Assembly (NCBI GenBank): GCA_900321795.1
Contig: ONXO01000009.1
Coordinates: forward strand, 1-7,550
Reading direction: 5' to 3'
Source: an uncultured Eubacteriales bacterium
GTDB lineage: Bacteria; Bacillota_I; Bacilli_A; RF39; UBA660
DNA length: 7,550 nucleotides
In this document: positions 1-5,201 of the stretch, in pieces
Layout of the letters: each line of letters starts with the position of its first letter
How positions within the stretch are numbered: position 1 is the stretch's first letter
Program-made: the position numbers and the translations under genes
The notes under the pieces: generated by a model
Seen by the model: only the letters and a program-made list of their open reading frames with translations
Databases searched by the model: none
Told to the model about the DNA's origin: nothing

Positions 1-622
1 AGAAATGGGACATTTTAAAAAAGCAAATACTACACCTAAGCGCTTCTTAAAAGAAATTAAAGGATTAGATGTTTCTAATTATGAAGTAGGACAAGTAATA
101 AGTGTAGATTTGTTTGAAGCTGGAGAAGTAGTAGATGTAACTGGTACTTCAAAAGGTAAAGGTTTCCAAGGTACTATTAAGAGACATAATTTCTCTAGAG
201 GACCTATGGCACACGGATCACATTACCACAGAGCTGTTGGTTCTCGTGGACCAATGAGACCAATGAGAGTCTTAAAAGGTAAAAAATTACCAGGACATAT
301 GGGTAATGAAACTGTTACAATTCAAAATCTTGAAATAATAGCAGTAGATGTAGAAAATAATTACTTATTAGTAAGCGGTAACGTACCAGGACCTAAACAA
401 GGTTATGTACTAGTAAGAAGTTCAGTAAAAGGATTAGCAAATAGAGAAGCTAAAGAATTAGTTTCATATGTAGTTGAAGAAGTAGTTCCTGAAACTAACG
501 AAGTTGTTACTGAAGAAGTAACTGAAGTAGTAGAAGAAGCTGCTGTTGAAGAATCAATGGTAGAAGAAACTGCTGAAGAGGCTACAGAAGTTGAAACTCC
601 AGAGGAAGGAGCTGAAAACTAA
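1..622 (+). CDS. rplC: 50S ribosomal protein L3, 5'-truncated by window edge, with acidic C-terminal tail
   Basis: L3 is an early-assembling 23S rRNA-binding protein whose central loop reaches towards the peptidyl transferase centre. The visible 206 codons match L3 from GHFKKANTTPKRF onward, including GKGFQGTIKRHNF, the HGSHYHRAVGSRGPM loop, KGKKLPGHMGNE and LLVSGNVPGPK. L3 is normally about 205-210 residues; roughly the first 65-70 are missing here, so the frame is open at the left edge and the ATG at position 5 is an internal Met rather than the start. The conserved fold ends near visible residue 143 (SSVKG). About 62 further residues follow, the last 50 of them very Glu-rich and not part of the usual family. 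The TAA stop shares its last A with the rplD ATG (TAATG). The identity is certain; the role of the tail is unknown. Confidence 0.97.
   Translation, partial: EMGHFKKANTTPKRFLKEIKGLDVSNYEVGQVISVDLFEAGEVVDVTGTSKGKGFQGTIKRHNFSRGPMAHGSHYHRAVGSRGPMRPMRVLKGKKLPGHMGNETVTIQNLEIIAVDVENNYLLVSGNVPGPKQGYVLVRSSVKGLANREAKELVSYVVEEVVPETNEVVTEEVTEVVEEAAVEESMVEETAEEATEVETPEEGAEN
470..619 (+). other. Low-complexity Glu-rich tail of L3 (imperfect VEE/TEE repeats)
   Basis: These 50 codons at the 3' end of rplC encode a tail built only from Glu, Val, Thr, Ala and a few Pro, Ser, Met, Gly and Asn residues. I count 20 Glu and no Lys, Arg or Asp. Short units such as TEEVTEVVEEAAVEE and VEETAEEATEVE look like slippage-derived imperfect repeats of GAAGAA/GTAGAA triplets. 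It is probably disordered. Such a strongly negative tail on an rRNA-binding protein is unusual, and no function can be assigned from the sequence. Confidence 0.85.
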
Positions 623-1245
623 TGGCAAAAGTTAAAGTTGTTAATTTAAAAAACGAAGCTGTTAAAGATATAGAAGTATCAGACAGCATTTGGAATGTAG
701 AAGTTAATGAAGTAGTATTAAGTGAAGCTATTAAGTTACAACTTGCTTCATTAAGACAAGGAACACACGATACTAAAGATAGAAGTGAAGTATCAGGTGG
801 AGGAAAGAAACCTTGGAGACAAAAAGGAACTGGACGTGCTCGTCAAGGATCTACAAGAGCTCCACATTGGCCAGGTGGTGGAATCGTATTTGGACCAACT
901 CCTAGAGACCATGGTTTCAAAATGAATAAGAAAGAAAGACGTTTAGCAATAAAAAGTGCTCTTTCTGACAAATATCAAACTAATGCACTTACAGTAGTTG
1001 ACAGTTTAGAAGTATCTACTCCTAAAACTAAAGACTTATTAGCTACATTAAATACTTTAGGATTAAATGGCAAAACATTAATCGTAACTGATGGAGAAAA
1101 TGGTAATGTTTGCTTAGCTAGTAGAAATAGTGCTAACTTACACATCATTGAACCAACAAGTGTAAACGTACTTGATTTAGTAGGGGCAGACAATGTTCTA
1201 ATCGACGAAGCAAGTGTTAATAAAATTGAGGAGGTGCTTAAATAA
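622..1245 (+). CDS. rplD: 50S ribosomal protein L4
   Basis: L4 binds domain I of 23S rRNA, and its long loop lines the constriction of the peptide exit tunnel. At 207 residues it has the family's usual length. The tunnel loop is intact at about residues 58-96, with SGGGKKPWRQKGTGRARQG followed by STRAPHWPGGGIVFGPTPRD. The KPWRQKGTGRAR stretch is where macrolide-resistance changes occur in other bacteria, and none is evident here. The globular C-terminal part (ALTVVDSLE, KTLIVTDG, LVGADNVLID) also fits. The start is fixed by TAATG overlap with rplC. The stop TAA overlaps the rplW ATG in the same way. In gamma-proteobacteria L4 also represses the S10 operon through a leader upstream of rpsJ; that region lies outside this window, so no such control can be judged. 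Confidence 0.98.
   Translation: MAKVKVVNLKNEAVKDIEVSDSIWNVEVNEVVLSEAIKLQLASLRQGTHDTKDRSEVSGGGKKPWRQKGTGRARQGSTRAPHWPGGGIVFGPTPRDHGFKMNKKERRLAIKSALSDKYQTNALTVVDSLEVSTPKTKDLLATLNTLGLNGKTLIVTDGENGNVCLASRNSANLHIIEPTSVNVLDLVGADNVLIDEASVNKIEEVLK
1228..1236 (+). promoter_or_regulatory. Ribosome binding site of rplW inside rplD
   Basis: GAGGAGGTG lies within the last codons of rplD, eight bases before the rplW ATG at 1245. It fixes that start even though the start codon overlaps the rplD stop (TAATG). This arrangement favours translational coupling between L4 and L23. Confidence 0.8.
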
Positions 1246-1514
1246 TGAATATTGAAATAATAAAAGCACCAGTTATAACTGAAAAATCAAATAATTTAGC
1301 AAGTGAAAGCGTATATGTATTTAAAGTTGACAAAAAAGCTAATAAAACTCAAATTAAACAAGTTATAGAAGCTAAATGGAACGTTAAAGTACAAAGCGTT
1401 AACACAGTTAATGTAAGCGGTAAGAAAAGAAGAGTTGGTAAATATACTGGATACACTTCTGCTTACAAAAAAGCTTATGTAAAACTTAAGGAAGGCTCTA
1501 CTATAGAGTTATAG
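1245..1514 (+). CDS. rplW: 50S ribosomal protein L23
   Basis: L23 sits at the tunnel exit of the 50S subunit and is the docking point for trigger factor and signal recognition particle. The 89-residue product begins MNIEIIKAPVITEKS, the standard L23 opening, and contains YVFKVDKKANKTQIKQVIE followed by W-N-V-K-V and, near the C-terminus, YKKAYVKLKEG. It is slightly shorter than the 95-100 residues common in Bacillus and E. coli L23, but no core element appears to be missing. The rRNA-contacting loop between strands is Lys/Arg-rich (SGKKRRVGKYTGYTSAYKK, about residues 58-76). The gene starts one base inside rplD and ends with TAG, which runs straight into the SD of rplB (TAGAAGGTG). Confidence 0.97.
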   Translation: MNIEIIKAPVITEKSNNLASESVYVFKVDKKANKTQIKQVIEAKWNVKVQSVNTVNVSGKKRRVGKYTGYTSAYKKAYVKLKEGSTIEL

Positions 1515-1525
1515 AAGGTGATTAT

Positions 1526-2359
1526 ATGGCAATAAGAAAATATAAACCAATAACTAACGGTACTAGAAACATGAGCACTTTAGTAAATGAAGAAATTACT
1601 AAGAGTACTCCTGAAAAAAGTTTAACTAAAAGTACTAAAAGTAAAGCTGGAAGAAACAACCAAGGTAAAATAACTGTTAGACATAGAGGTGGAGGCGTAA
1701 AACGTAAATACCGTGTAATAGATTTCAAAAGAAATAAAGATGGTGTTATCGGCAACATAGCTTCTATTGAATATGATCCAAACAGAAGTGCAAATATTGC
1801 ATTAGTTAATTATGCTGATGGTGAAAAAAGATACATTATAGCTCCAGTTGGACTTAATGTAGGAGATAAAATAGAAAGTGGAGAAAATGTGGATATCAAA
1901 ACGGGTAATGCACTTCCACTTATGAATATTCCAGTTGGTACAGTAGTACACAATGTTGAGCTTAACCCAGGAAAAGGGGCACAACTTGTAAGAAGTGCTG
2001 GCGCTAGTGCTCAAATCCTTGGAAGAGAAGGAAAATACGTATTATTAAGATTAAAGAGTGGAGAAACTAGAAAAGTCATGGGAGTTTGCCGTGCTACAAT
2101 TGGTACAGTTGGTAACCTTGACTACGAACTAGTTCATATAGGTAAAGCTGGTCGTAAGAGATTAATGGGATGGAGACCTACAGTTCGTGGTTCTGTCATG
2201 AACCCTAATGATCACCCTCATGGTGGTGGTGAAGGTAGAGCACCTATCGGACGTAAAGGACCTATGACTCCTTGGGGTAAACCTGCACTTGGTCTTAAGA
2301 CTCGTAAACATAAGAAAGCTAGCGAGAAGTTAATAATATCTCGTAGAAAGAATAAATAA
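1526..2359 (+). CDS. rplB: 50S ribosomal protein L2
   Basis: L2 is a primary 23S rRNA-binding protein needed for subunit association and for peptidyl transferase activity. At 277 residues it equals the length of Bacillus L2. The N-terminal RNA-binding OB-fold contains GKITVRHRGGGVKRKYR (about 48-63) and YDPNRSANIALVNY. The SH3-like C-terminal domain contains GREGKYVLLRLKSGE and GWRPTVRGSVMNPNDHPHG (about 215-233), with His230 corresponding to the functionally important E. coli His229. The tail KTRKHKKASEKLIISRRKNK is of the Firmicutes type. The ATG follows GAAGGTG by about five bases. The gap to rpsS is 18 bases, the second longest in the window after the 19 bases between rplR and the shown AUG context. 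Confidence 0.98.
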   Translation: MAIRKYKPITNGTRNMSTLVNEEITKSTPEKSLTKSTKSKAGRNNQGKITVRHRGGGVKRKYRVIDFKRNKDGVIGNIASIEYDPNRSANIALVNYADGEKRYIIAPVGLNVGDKIESGENVDIKTGNALPLMNIPVGTVVHNVELNPGKGAQLVRSAGASAQILGREGKYVLLRLKSGETRKVMGVCRATIGTVGNLDYELVHIGKAGRKRLMGWRPTVRGSVMNPNDHPHGGGEGRAPIGRKGPMTPWGKPALGLKTRKHKKASEKLIISRRKNK

Positions 2360-2377
2360 CGGAAAGGAAAGTCGCGT

Positions 2378-2644
2378 ATGTCAAGAAGTTTAAAAAAAGG
2401 CCCTTATGTGTTTGATAGATTGCTTAAGAGAGTACAAACACTAAATGAAAGTGGCAAAAAAGAAGTAATTAAAACCTGGTCTCGTAGATCTACGATATTC
2501 CCGGATTTTGTAGGACACACTTTTGCAGTACACAATGGAAAAGATTTCATTCCTGTGTATGTAACTGAAGACATGGTTGGTCACAAACTTGGTGAGTTTG
2601 CTTTAACTCGTAAGTTTGGTGGACACTCTGGCGAAAATAAATAG
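2378..2644 (+). CDS. rpsS: 30S ribosomal protein S19
   Basis: S19 lies in the 30S head, partners S13 and approaches the A-site tRNA. The 88-residue product starts MSRSLKKGPYVFDRLLKRV and carries the conserved KTWSRRSTIFPDFVGHTF (about 32-49) and VYVTEDMVGHKLGEFALTRK (about 60-79). The family is usually about 92 residues and ends in a Lys/Arg cluster. Here the end is KFGGHSGENK, so the basic tail is missing and the common FAPTRTFRGH reads FALTRKFGGH. The SD is a weaker one (AAAGGAAAG, about 2364-2371), nine bases upstream of the ATG. The TAG stop forms the beginning of the rplV SD, TAGGAGG. Confidence 0.97.
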   Translation: MSRSLKKGPYVFDRLLKRVQTLNESGKKEVIKTWSRRSTIFPDFVGHTFAVHNGKDFIPVYVTEDMVGHKLGEFALTRKFGGHSGENK

Positions 2645-2657
2645 GAGGTACGATTAG

Positions 2658-3002
2658 ATGGAAACTTATGCAATGCACAAAGGTGCCATGATCGCACCTA
2701 GAAAAGCTAGAATGACACTAGACCTAGTTAGAGGAAAAAGTGTTACTGAAGCTAGAAACATATTAGCAAACACTAATACTAAAGGTTCAAGATTAATCTC
2801 TAAAGTATTAGAAAGCGCTGTAGCAAATGCTACTAACAACTTTGGTGCAAAAGAAGATGAACTAAGAGTTGTTGAAACTTATATCAACGAAGGAACTACA
2901 TTAAAAAGAAGTAAAATAGCTTCTCGTGGTTCTGTTGATAGAAGAGATAAAAGAACATCACACATTTATGTTAAAGTAAGTGATGGAAAGGAGACTGAAT
3001 AA
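2658..3002 (+). CDS. rplV: 50S ribosomal protein L22
   Basis: L22 contacts all 23S rRNA domains, and its beta-hairpin forms, with L4, the narrowest part of the exit tunnel. The 114-residue product matches the family at IAPRKARMTLDLVRGKSV (about 12-29), LESAVANATNNFG and KRTSHIYVKVSDG (about 98-110). The hairpin tip at about residues 82-97 reads LKRSKIASRGSVDRRD, whereas most bacteria have a form close to KRxxPRAxGRAxxI; several consensus residues differ but the length is kept. The ATG at 2658 is nine bases from AGGAGG. A second in-frame Met at residue 6 has no better SD and was not chosen. The stop TAA overlaps the rpsC ATG by one base. Confidence 0.97.
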   Translation: METYAMHKGAMIAPRKARMTLDLVRGKSVTEARNILANTNTKGSRLISKVLESAVANATNNFGAKEDELRVVETYINEGTTLKRSKIASRGSVDRRDKRTSHIYVKVSDGKETE

Positions 3003-3670
3003 TGGGTCAGAAAGTAAGTCCAGTAGGATTAAGAATCGGAATTAATAAAGACTGGGAAAGTAAATGGTATGCACCTAGTAAAGATTTTTCTAAGAAGTTA
3101 AACACTGATATCAAAATTAGAGAATACTTAGAAAAACAACTTAAAGGCTCTTCAGTCGCTAGTGTTGTTATCGAAAGAACTAACAAAAGAACTAACGTTA
3201 ACATCTATACTTCAAAACCTGGTGTAATAATCGGCCGTGGCGGTGAAGAAATAGAAAAACACAAGAAAGCTTTAACAAAATTAACTGGAGAAGAAGTTTA
3301 CGTTAATATAGTAGAAATCAAAAATCCAGATATGAATGCAGCATTAGTTGCAGAAAATATAGCTATGCAAATTGAAAACAGAGCTTCATTCAGAGTTGCT
3401 CAAAAGAAGGCTATAAGAAATACAATGAAAGCAGGAGCTAAAGGAATTAAGACTCAAGTATCTGGTCGTTTAAATGGCGCTGAAATAGCAAGAAGCGAAG
3501 GATATTCTGAAGGAACAGTTCCACTACATACATTAAGAGCTGACATAGATTATGCTCATAAAGAAGCTGATACTATCTATGGTAAGATTGGTGTAAAAGT
3601 ATGGATATACAAAGGTGAAATCCTTCCTGCAAAAGGAGGTAATAAAAATGTTACTACCAAAGAGAACTAA
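3002..3670 (+). CDS. rpsC: 30S ribosomal protein S3
   Basis: S3 is on the solvent side of the 30S head and borders the mRNA entry channel, where with S4 and S5 it contributes to mRNA unwinding. The product has 222 residues, within the usual 215-235. It opens MGQKVSPVGLRIGINKDWES. It has a type-2 KH domain with the GXXG loop GRGG at 78-81 (GVIIGRGGEEIEKHKKAL), and the S3 C-terminal signature SGRLNGAEIARSEGY and then VPLHTLRADIDYAHKEA (about 154-188). Basic residues around 131-136 (RVAQKK) correspond to the helicase-implicated patch of E. coli S3. Its 3' end contains the SD and first 23 bases of rplP, so the last eight residues are encoded over that gene. Confidence 0.98.
   Translation: MGQKVSPVGLRIGINKDWESKWYAPSKDFSKKLNTDIKIREYLEKQLKGSSVASVVIERTNKRTNVNIYTSKPGVIIGRGGEEIEKHKKALTKLTGEEVYVNIVEIKNPDMNAALVAENIAMQIENRASFRVAQKKAIRNTMKAGAKGIKTQVSGRLNGAEIARSEGYSEGTVPLHTLRADIDYAHKEADTIYGKIGVKVWIYKGEILPAKGGNKNVTTKEN
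3633..3640 (+). promoter_or_regulatory. Ribosome binding site fixing the rplP start
   Basis: AAGGAGGT lies inside the end of rpsC, seven bases before the ATG at 3648. It decides the L16 start at MLLPKRTKY, rather than an in-frame upstream ATG at 3615 that would add 11 residues foreign to L16. Confidence 0.85.
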
Positions 3671-4079
3671 ATATAGAAAACCTCATAGAGTTAGCTACGA
3701 AGGAAAATCAAAAGGTAAAAACAAATTATCTTTTGGTGAATATGGATTAGTTGCTAAAGAAGGAGCATACATAACAGCTCGTCAAATAGAAGCAGCTCGT
3801 GTAGCTATGACAAGAGAAATGAAGAAGTCTAAAAGAGGAAAAGTATTCATTAATATATTCCCTCATTTAGCAAGAACTAAAAAACCTTTAGAAGTTCGTA
3901 TGGGAAGTGGTAAAGGTAACGTTGAAGAATGGGTAGCAGTAGTTAAAGAAGGTAAAATCATGTTTGAAATGACAGATGTAACTGAAGAAACTGCAAGAGA
4001 AGCATTTAGACTTGCATCTCACAAATTACCTATCAAAACAAAATTTATAATGAAGGAGGCTACTACTGATGAAAACTAG
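3648..4079 (+). CDS. rplP: 50S ribosomal protein L16
   Basis: L16 organises the A-site region of the 50S subunit and is a late assembly protein. The 143-residue product from ATG 3648 matches the family's 136-144 residues and its standard opening MLLPKRTKYRKPHR. Further signatures are FGEYGLVAKEGAYITARQIE (about 29-48), ARVAMTREMKK, KKPLEVRMGSGKGNVEEWVA (about 78-97) and LASHKLPIKTKF (about 122-133). The Arg in VRMGSGKG corresponds to the Arg that is hydroxylated in E. coli L16. The gene overlaps rpsC by 23 bases and rpmC by 11, so S3, L16 and L29 are tightly linked in translation. It ends in TAG. Confidence 0.98.
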   Translation: MLLPKRTKYRKPHRVSYEGKSKGKNKLSFGEYGLVAKEGAYITARQIEAARVAMTREMKKSKRGKVFINIFPHLARTKKPLEVRMGSGKGNVEEWVAVVKEGKIMFEMTDVTEETAREAFRLASHKLPIKTKFIMKEATTDEN

Positions 4080-4263
4080 TGAAATCAGAAAAATGACTAG
4101 TGAAGAAATAAATGCAAAAATAAAAGAAACTAAAGAAGAACTTTGGAACTTAAGATTTGCATCTAGCACAGGTCAAGTTGAAAAGCCTCATAGAATCAAA
4201 CAGTTACGTCATGACGTAGCTAGAATGAAAACTGTTCTAAATGAACGTAAGGAAGAGAATTAG
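4069..4263 (+). CDS. rpmC: 50S ribosomal protein L29
   Basis: L29 is a small helical-hairpin protein beside L23 at the tunnel exit. The 64-residue product has the family length and motifs: MKTSEIRKMTSEEINAKI, ELWNLRFASSTGQVEKPHRI (about 25-43) and HDVARMKTVLNERKEE (about 48-63). The start at 4069 lies within the last codons of rplP and has AAGGAGG (4053-4059) nine bases upstream. The stop TAG at 4261 begins the rpsQ SD (TAGGAGG). Nothing unusual is seen in the coding sequence. Confidence 0.97.
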   Translation: MKTSEIRKMTSEEINAKIKETKEELWNLRFASSTGQVEKPHRIKQLRHDVARMKTVLNERKEEN

Positions 4264-4274
4264 GAGGCGCGATT

Positions 4275-4532
4275 ATGGAAAAGGCAATAGATAGTAAAAT
4301 AGGAAAAGTAGTTAGTACATCTATGGACAAAACTATAGTAGTGCTTACTGAAACTTACAAAAATCATCCTTTATATAAGAAAAGAGTAAAATACTAAAAG
4401 AAATATAAAGCTCATGATGAAGAAGGAAAAGCTAAGGTAGGAGACACAGTTAAAATAGTAGCTTGCCGTCCACTTAGCAAAACAAAAAGATATACACTTG
4501 ATAGCATAGTTGAAGAAGCTATCATACTTTAA
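4275..4532 (+). pseudogene. rpsQ: 30S ribosomal protein S17 interrupted by an in-frame TAA (codon 41)
   Basis: S17 is an OB-fold protein that binds the 5' domain of 16S rRNA early in 30S assembly. From ATG 4275, with SD TAGGAGG seven bases upstream, the frame reads MEKAIDSKIGKVVSTSMDKT, then IVVLTETYKNHPLYKKRVKY, then TAA at 4395-4397. The same frame continues KKYKAHDEEGKAKVGDTVKI, then VACRPLSKTKRYTLDSIVEE, then AIIL and the true stop at 4530-4532. The total of 85 codons equals normal S17 length. In Bacillus S17 the corresponding segment is KRVKYSKKFKAHDE, so the stop replaces a Ser; TCA to TAA would be one C-to-A change. No frameshift is present, and both halves keep conserved motifs. No in-frame ATG, GTG or TTG follows the stop, so the second half has no obvious restart. 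Either this is a sequencing or assembly error, or a real nonsense mutation read through or tolerated. TAA is a working stop elsewhere in the window. Confidence 0.93.
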
Positions 4533-4549
4533 AGGAGGATATAAGTATT

Positions 4550-4918
4550 ATGGTACAACCTGAATCTCGCTTAAAAGTTGCCGACAACTCTGGTGCAAGA
4601 GAAATCTTAGTTATTAGAGTACTTGGTGGTAGCTTTGTAAGAAGCGGTAATATTGGTGACGTTGTAGTAGGAACTGTAAAAAAAGCCATTCCTAACTCAA
4701 ACGTACCTAAAGGAAAAGTCGTAAAGGCTGTTATAGTTAGAACAGTTAAAGGTGTTCAAAGAGCTGATGGTTCTCACATCAAGTTTGATGATAATGCTTG
4801 TGTTCTAATTAAAGATGATAAGAGTCCTGTAGGAACTCGTGTTCTAGGACCTGTAGCTAGAGAGCTTCGTGATAAAGATTTCATGAAAATCGTATCTCTA
4901 GCACCAGAAGTTTTGTAG
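4550..4918 (+). CDS. rplN: 50S ribosomal protein L14
   Basis: L14 binds 23S rRNA at the subunit interface, forms bridges to 16S rRNA and neighbours L3 and L19; the silencing factor RsfS docks on it. The product is 122 residues, exactly the usual length. It contains the signatures SRLKVADNSGAREILVI (about 6-22), NIGDVVVGTVKKA, VVKAVIVRT (about 57-65), NACVLIKDDKSPVGTRVLG and then PVARELRDKDFMKIVSLAPE. The ATG lies 11 bases after AAGGAGG, which itself overlaps the rpsQ stop. In E. coli this is the first gene of the separate spc operon; here only 17 bases separate it from rpsQ, leaving no room for a promoter outside coding sequence. Confidence 0.98.
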   Translation: MVQPESRLKVADNSGAREILVIRVLGGSFVRSGNIGDVVVGTVKKAIPNSNVPKGKVVKAVIVRTVKGVQRADGSHIKFDDNACVLIKDDKSPVGTRVLGPVARELRDKDFMKIVSLAPEVL

Positions 4919-4931
4919 GAGGGATGCTTGA

Positions 4932-5192
4932 ATGTTAAAAGTTGGAGATAAAGTAAAAGTAATTACTGGTTCAAATAAAGGTAAAACTGGAAAAGTATCA
5001 AAAGTTTTAAGAAGTGAAAACAGAGTAATAGTTGAAGGAGTTAACATTGTTAAAAAACATGTTAAACCTGGAAGAACTAATGAAACTGGAGGAATTCTTG
5101 AAACTGAAGCTCCTATCCATATTTCAAATGTTAAATTAGTTTCAGAAGAAAAGAAAGAAACAAAGAAAACTACAAAGAAAGAAAGTAAATAG
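4932..5192 (+). CDS. rplX: 50S ribosomal protein L24, short form
   Basis: L24 is an assembly-initiator protein of the 50S subunit, with a KOW domain near the tunnel exit. The KOW motif spans about residues 4-31 (VGDKVKVITGSNKGKTGKV). It is followed by VIVEGVNIVKKHVKP and GGILETEAPIHISNVKLV (about 53-70). The protein has only 86 residues, against roughly 100-105 in Bacillus and E. coli. After ISNVKLV the usual segment (TRVGY, GKKVR, KKSG elements) is absent, and a Lys/Glu/Thr-rich tail of 16 residues (SEEKKETKKTTKKESK) takes its place. There is no sign of a frameshift. The SD TAGGAGGG overlaps the rplN stop, and the rplX stop TAG begins the rplE SD. Confidence 0.96.
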   Translation: MLKVGDKVKVITGSNKGKTGKVSKVLRSENRVIVEGVNIVKKHVKPGRTNETGGILETEAPIHISNVKLVSEEKKETKKTTKKESK

Positions 5193-5201
5193 GAGGAACA
5201 T

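Noticed and set aside
5..7. ATG at position 5 as the true start of rplC
   Set aside because: The sequence after it aligns with L3 from about residue 66 onward and the upstream frame is open, so this is an internal Met in a gene cut by the window edge.
1522..1758. Minus-strand open frame of 78 codons over rplB, with similar ones at 975-1193, 1802-2014, 3007-3204 and 6682-6945
   Set aside because: All lie inside conserved ribosomal genes in antisense and have no start signals or recognisable sequence.
3615..3647. Longer start for rplP at the ATG at 3615
   Set aside because: The extra 11 residues are the shifted reading of rpsC. The SD AAGGAGGT at 3633-3640 and the universal L16 opening MLLPKR support ATG 3648.
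4395..4397. TAA reassigned to an amino acid in this organism
   Set aside because: Seven genes here end in TAA exactly at the expected C-terminus, so TAA is a working stop. A one-off readthrough or error is more likely.
4414..4440. Two adjacent ATGs after the rpsQ stop as a restart site
   Set aside because: They lie in the +1 frame relative to S17 and reach a TAG within nine codons, so they cannot restore the C-terminal half.
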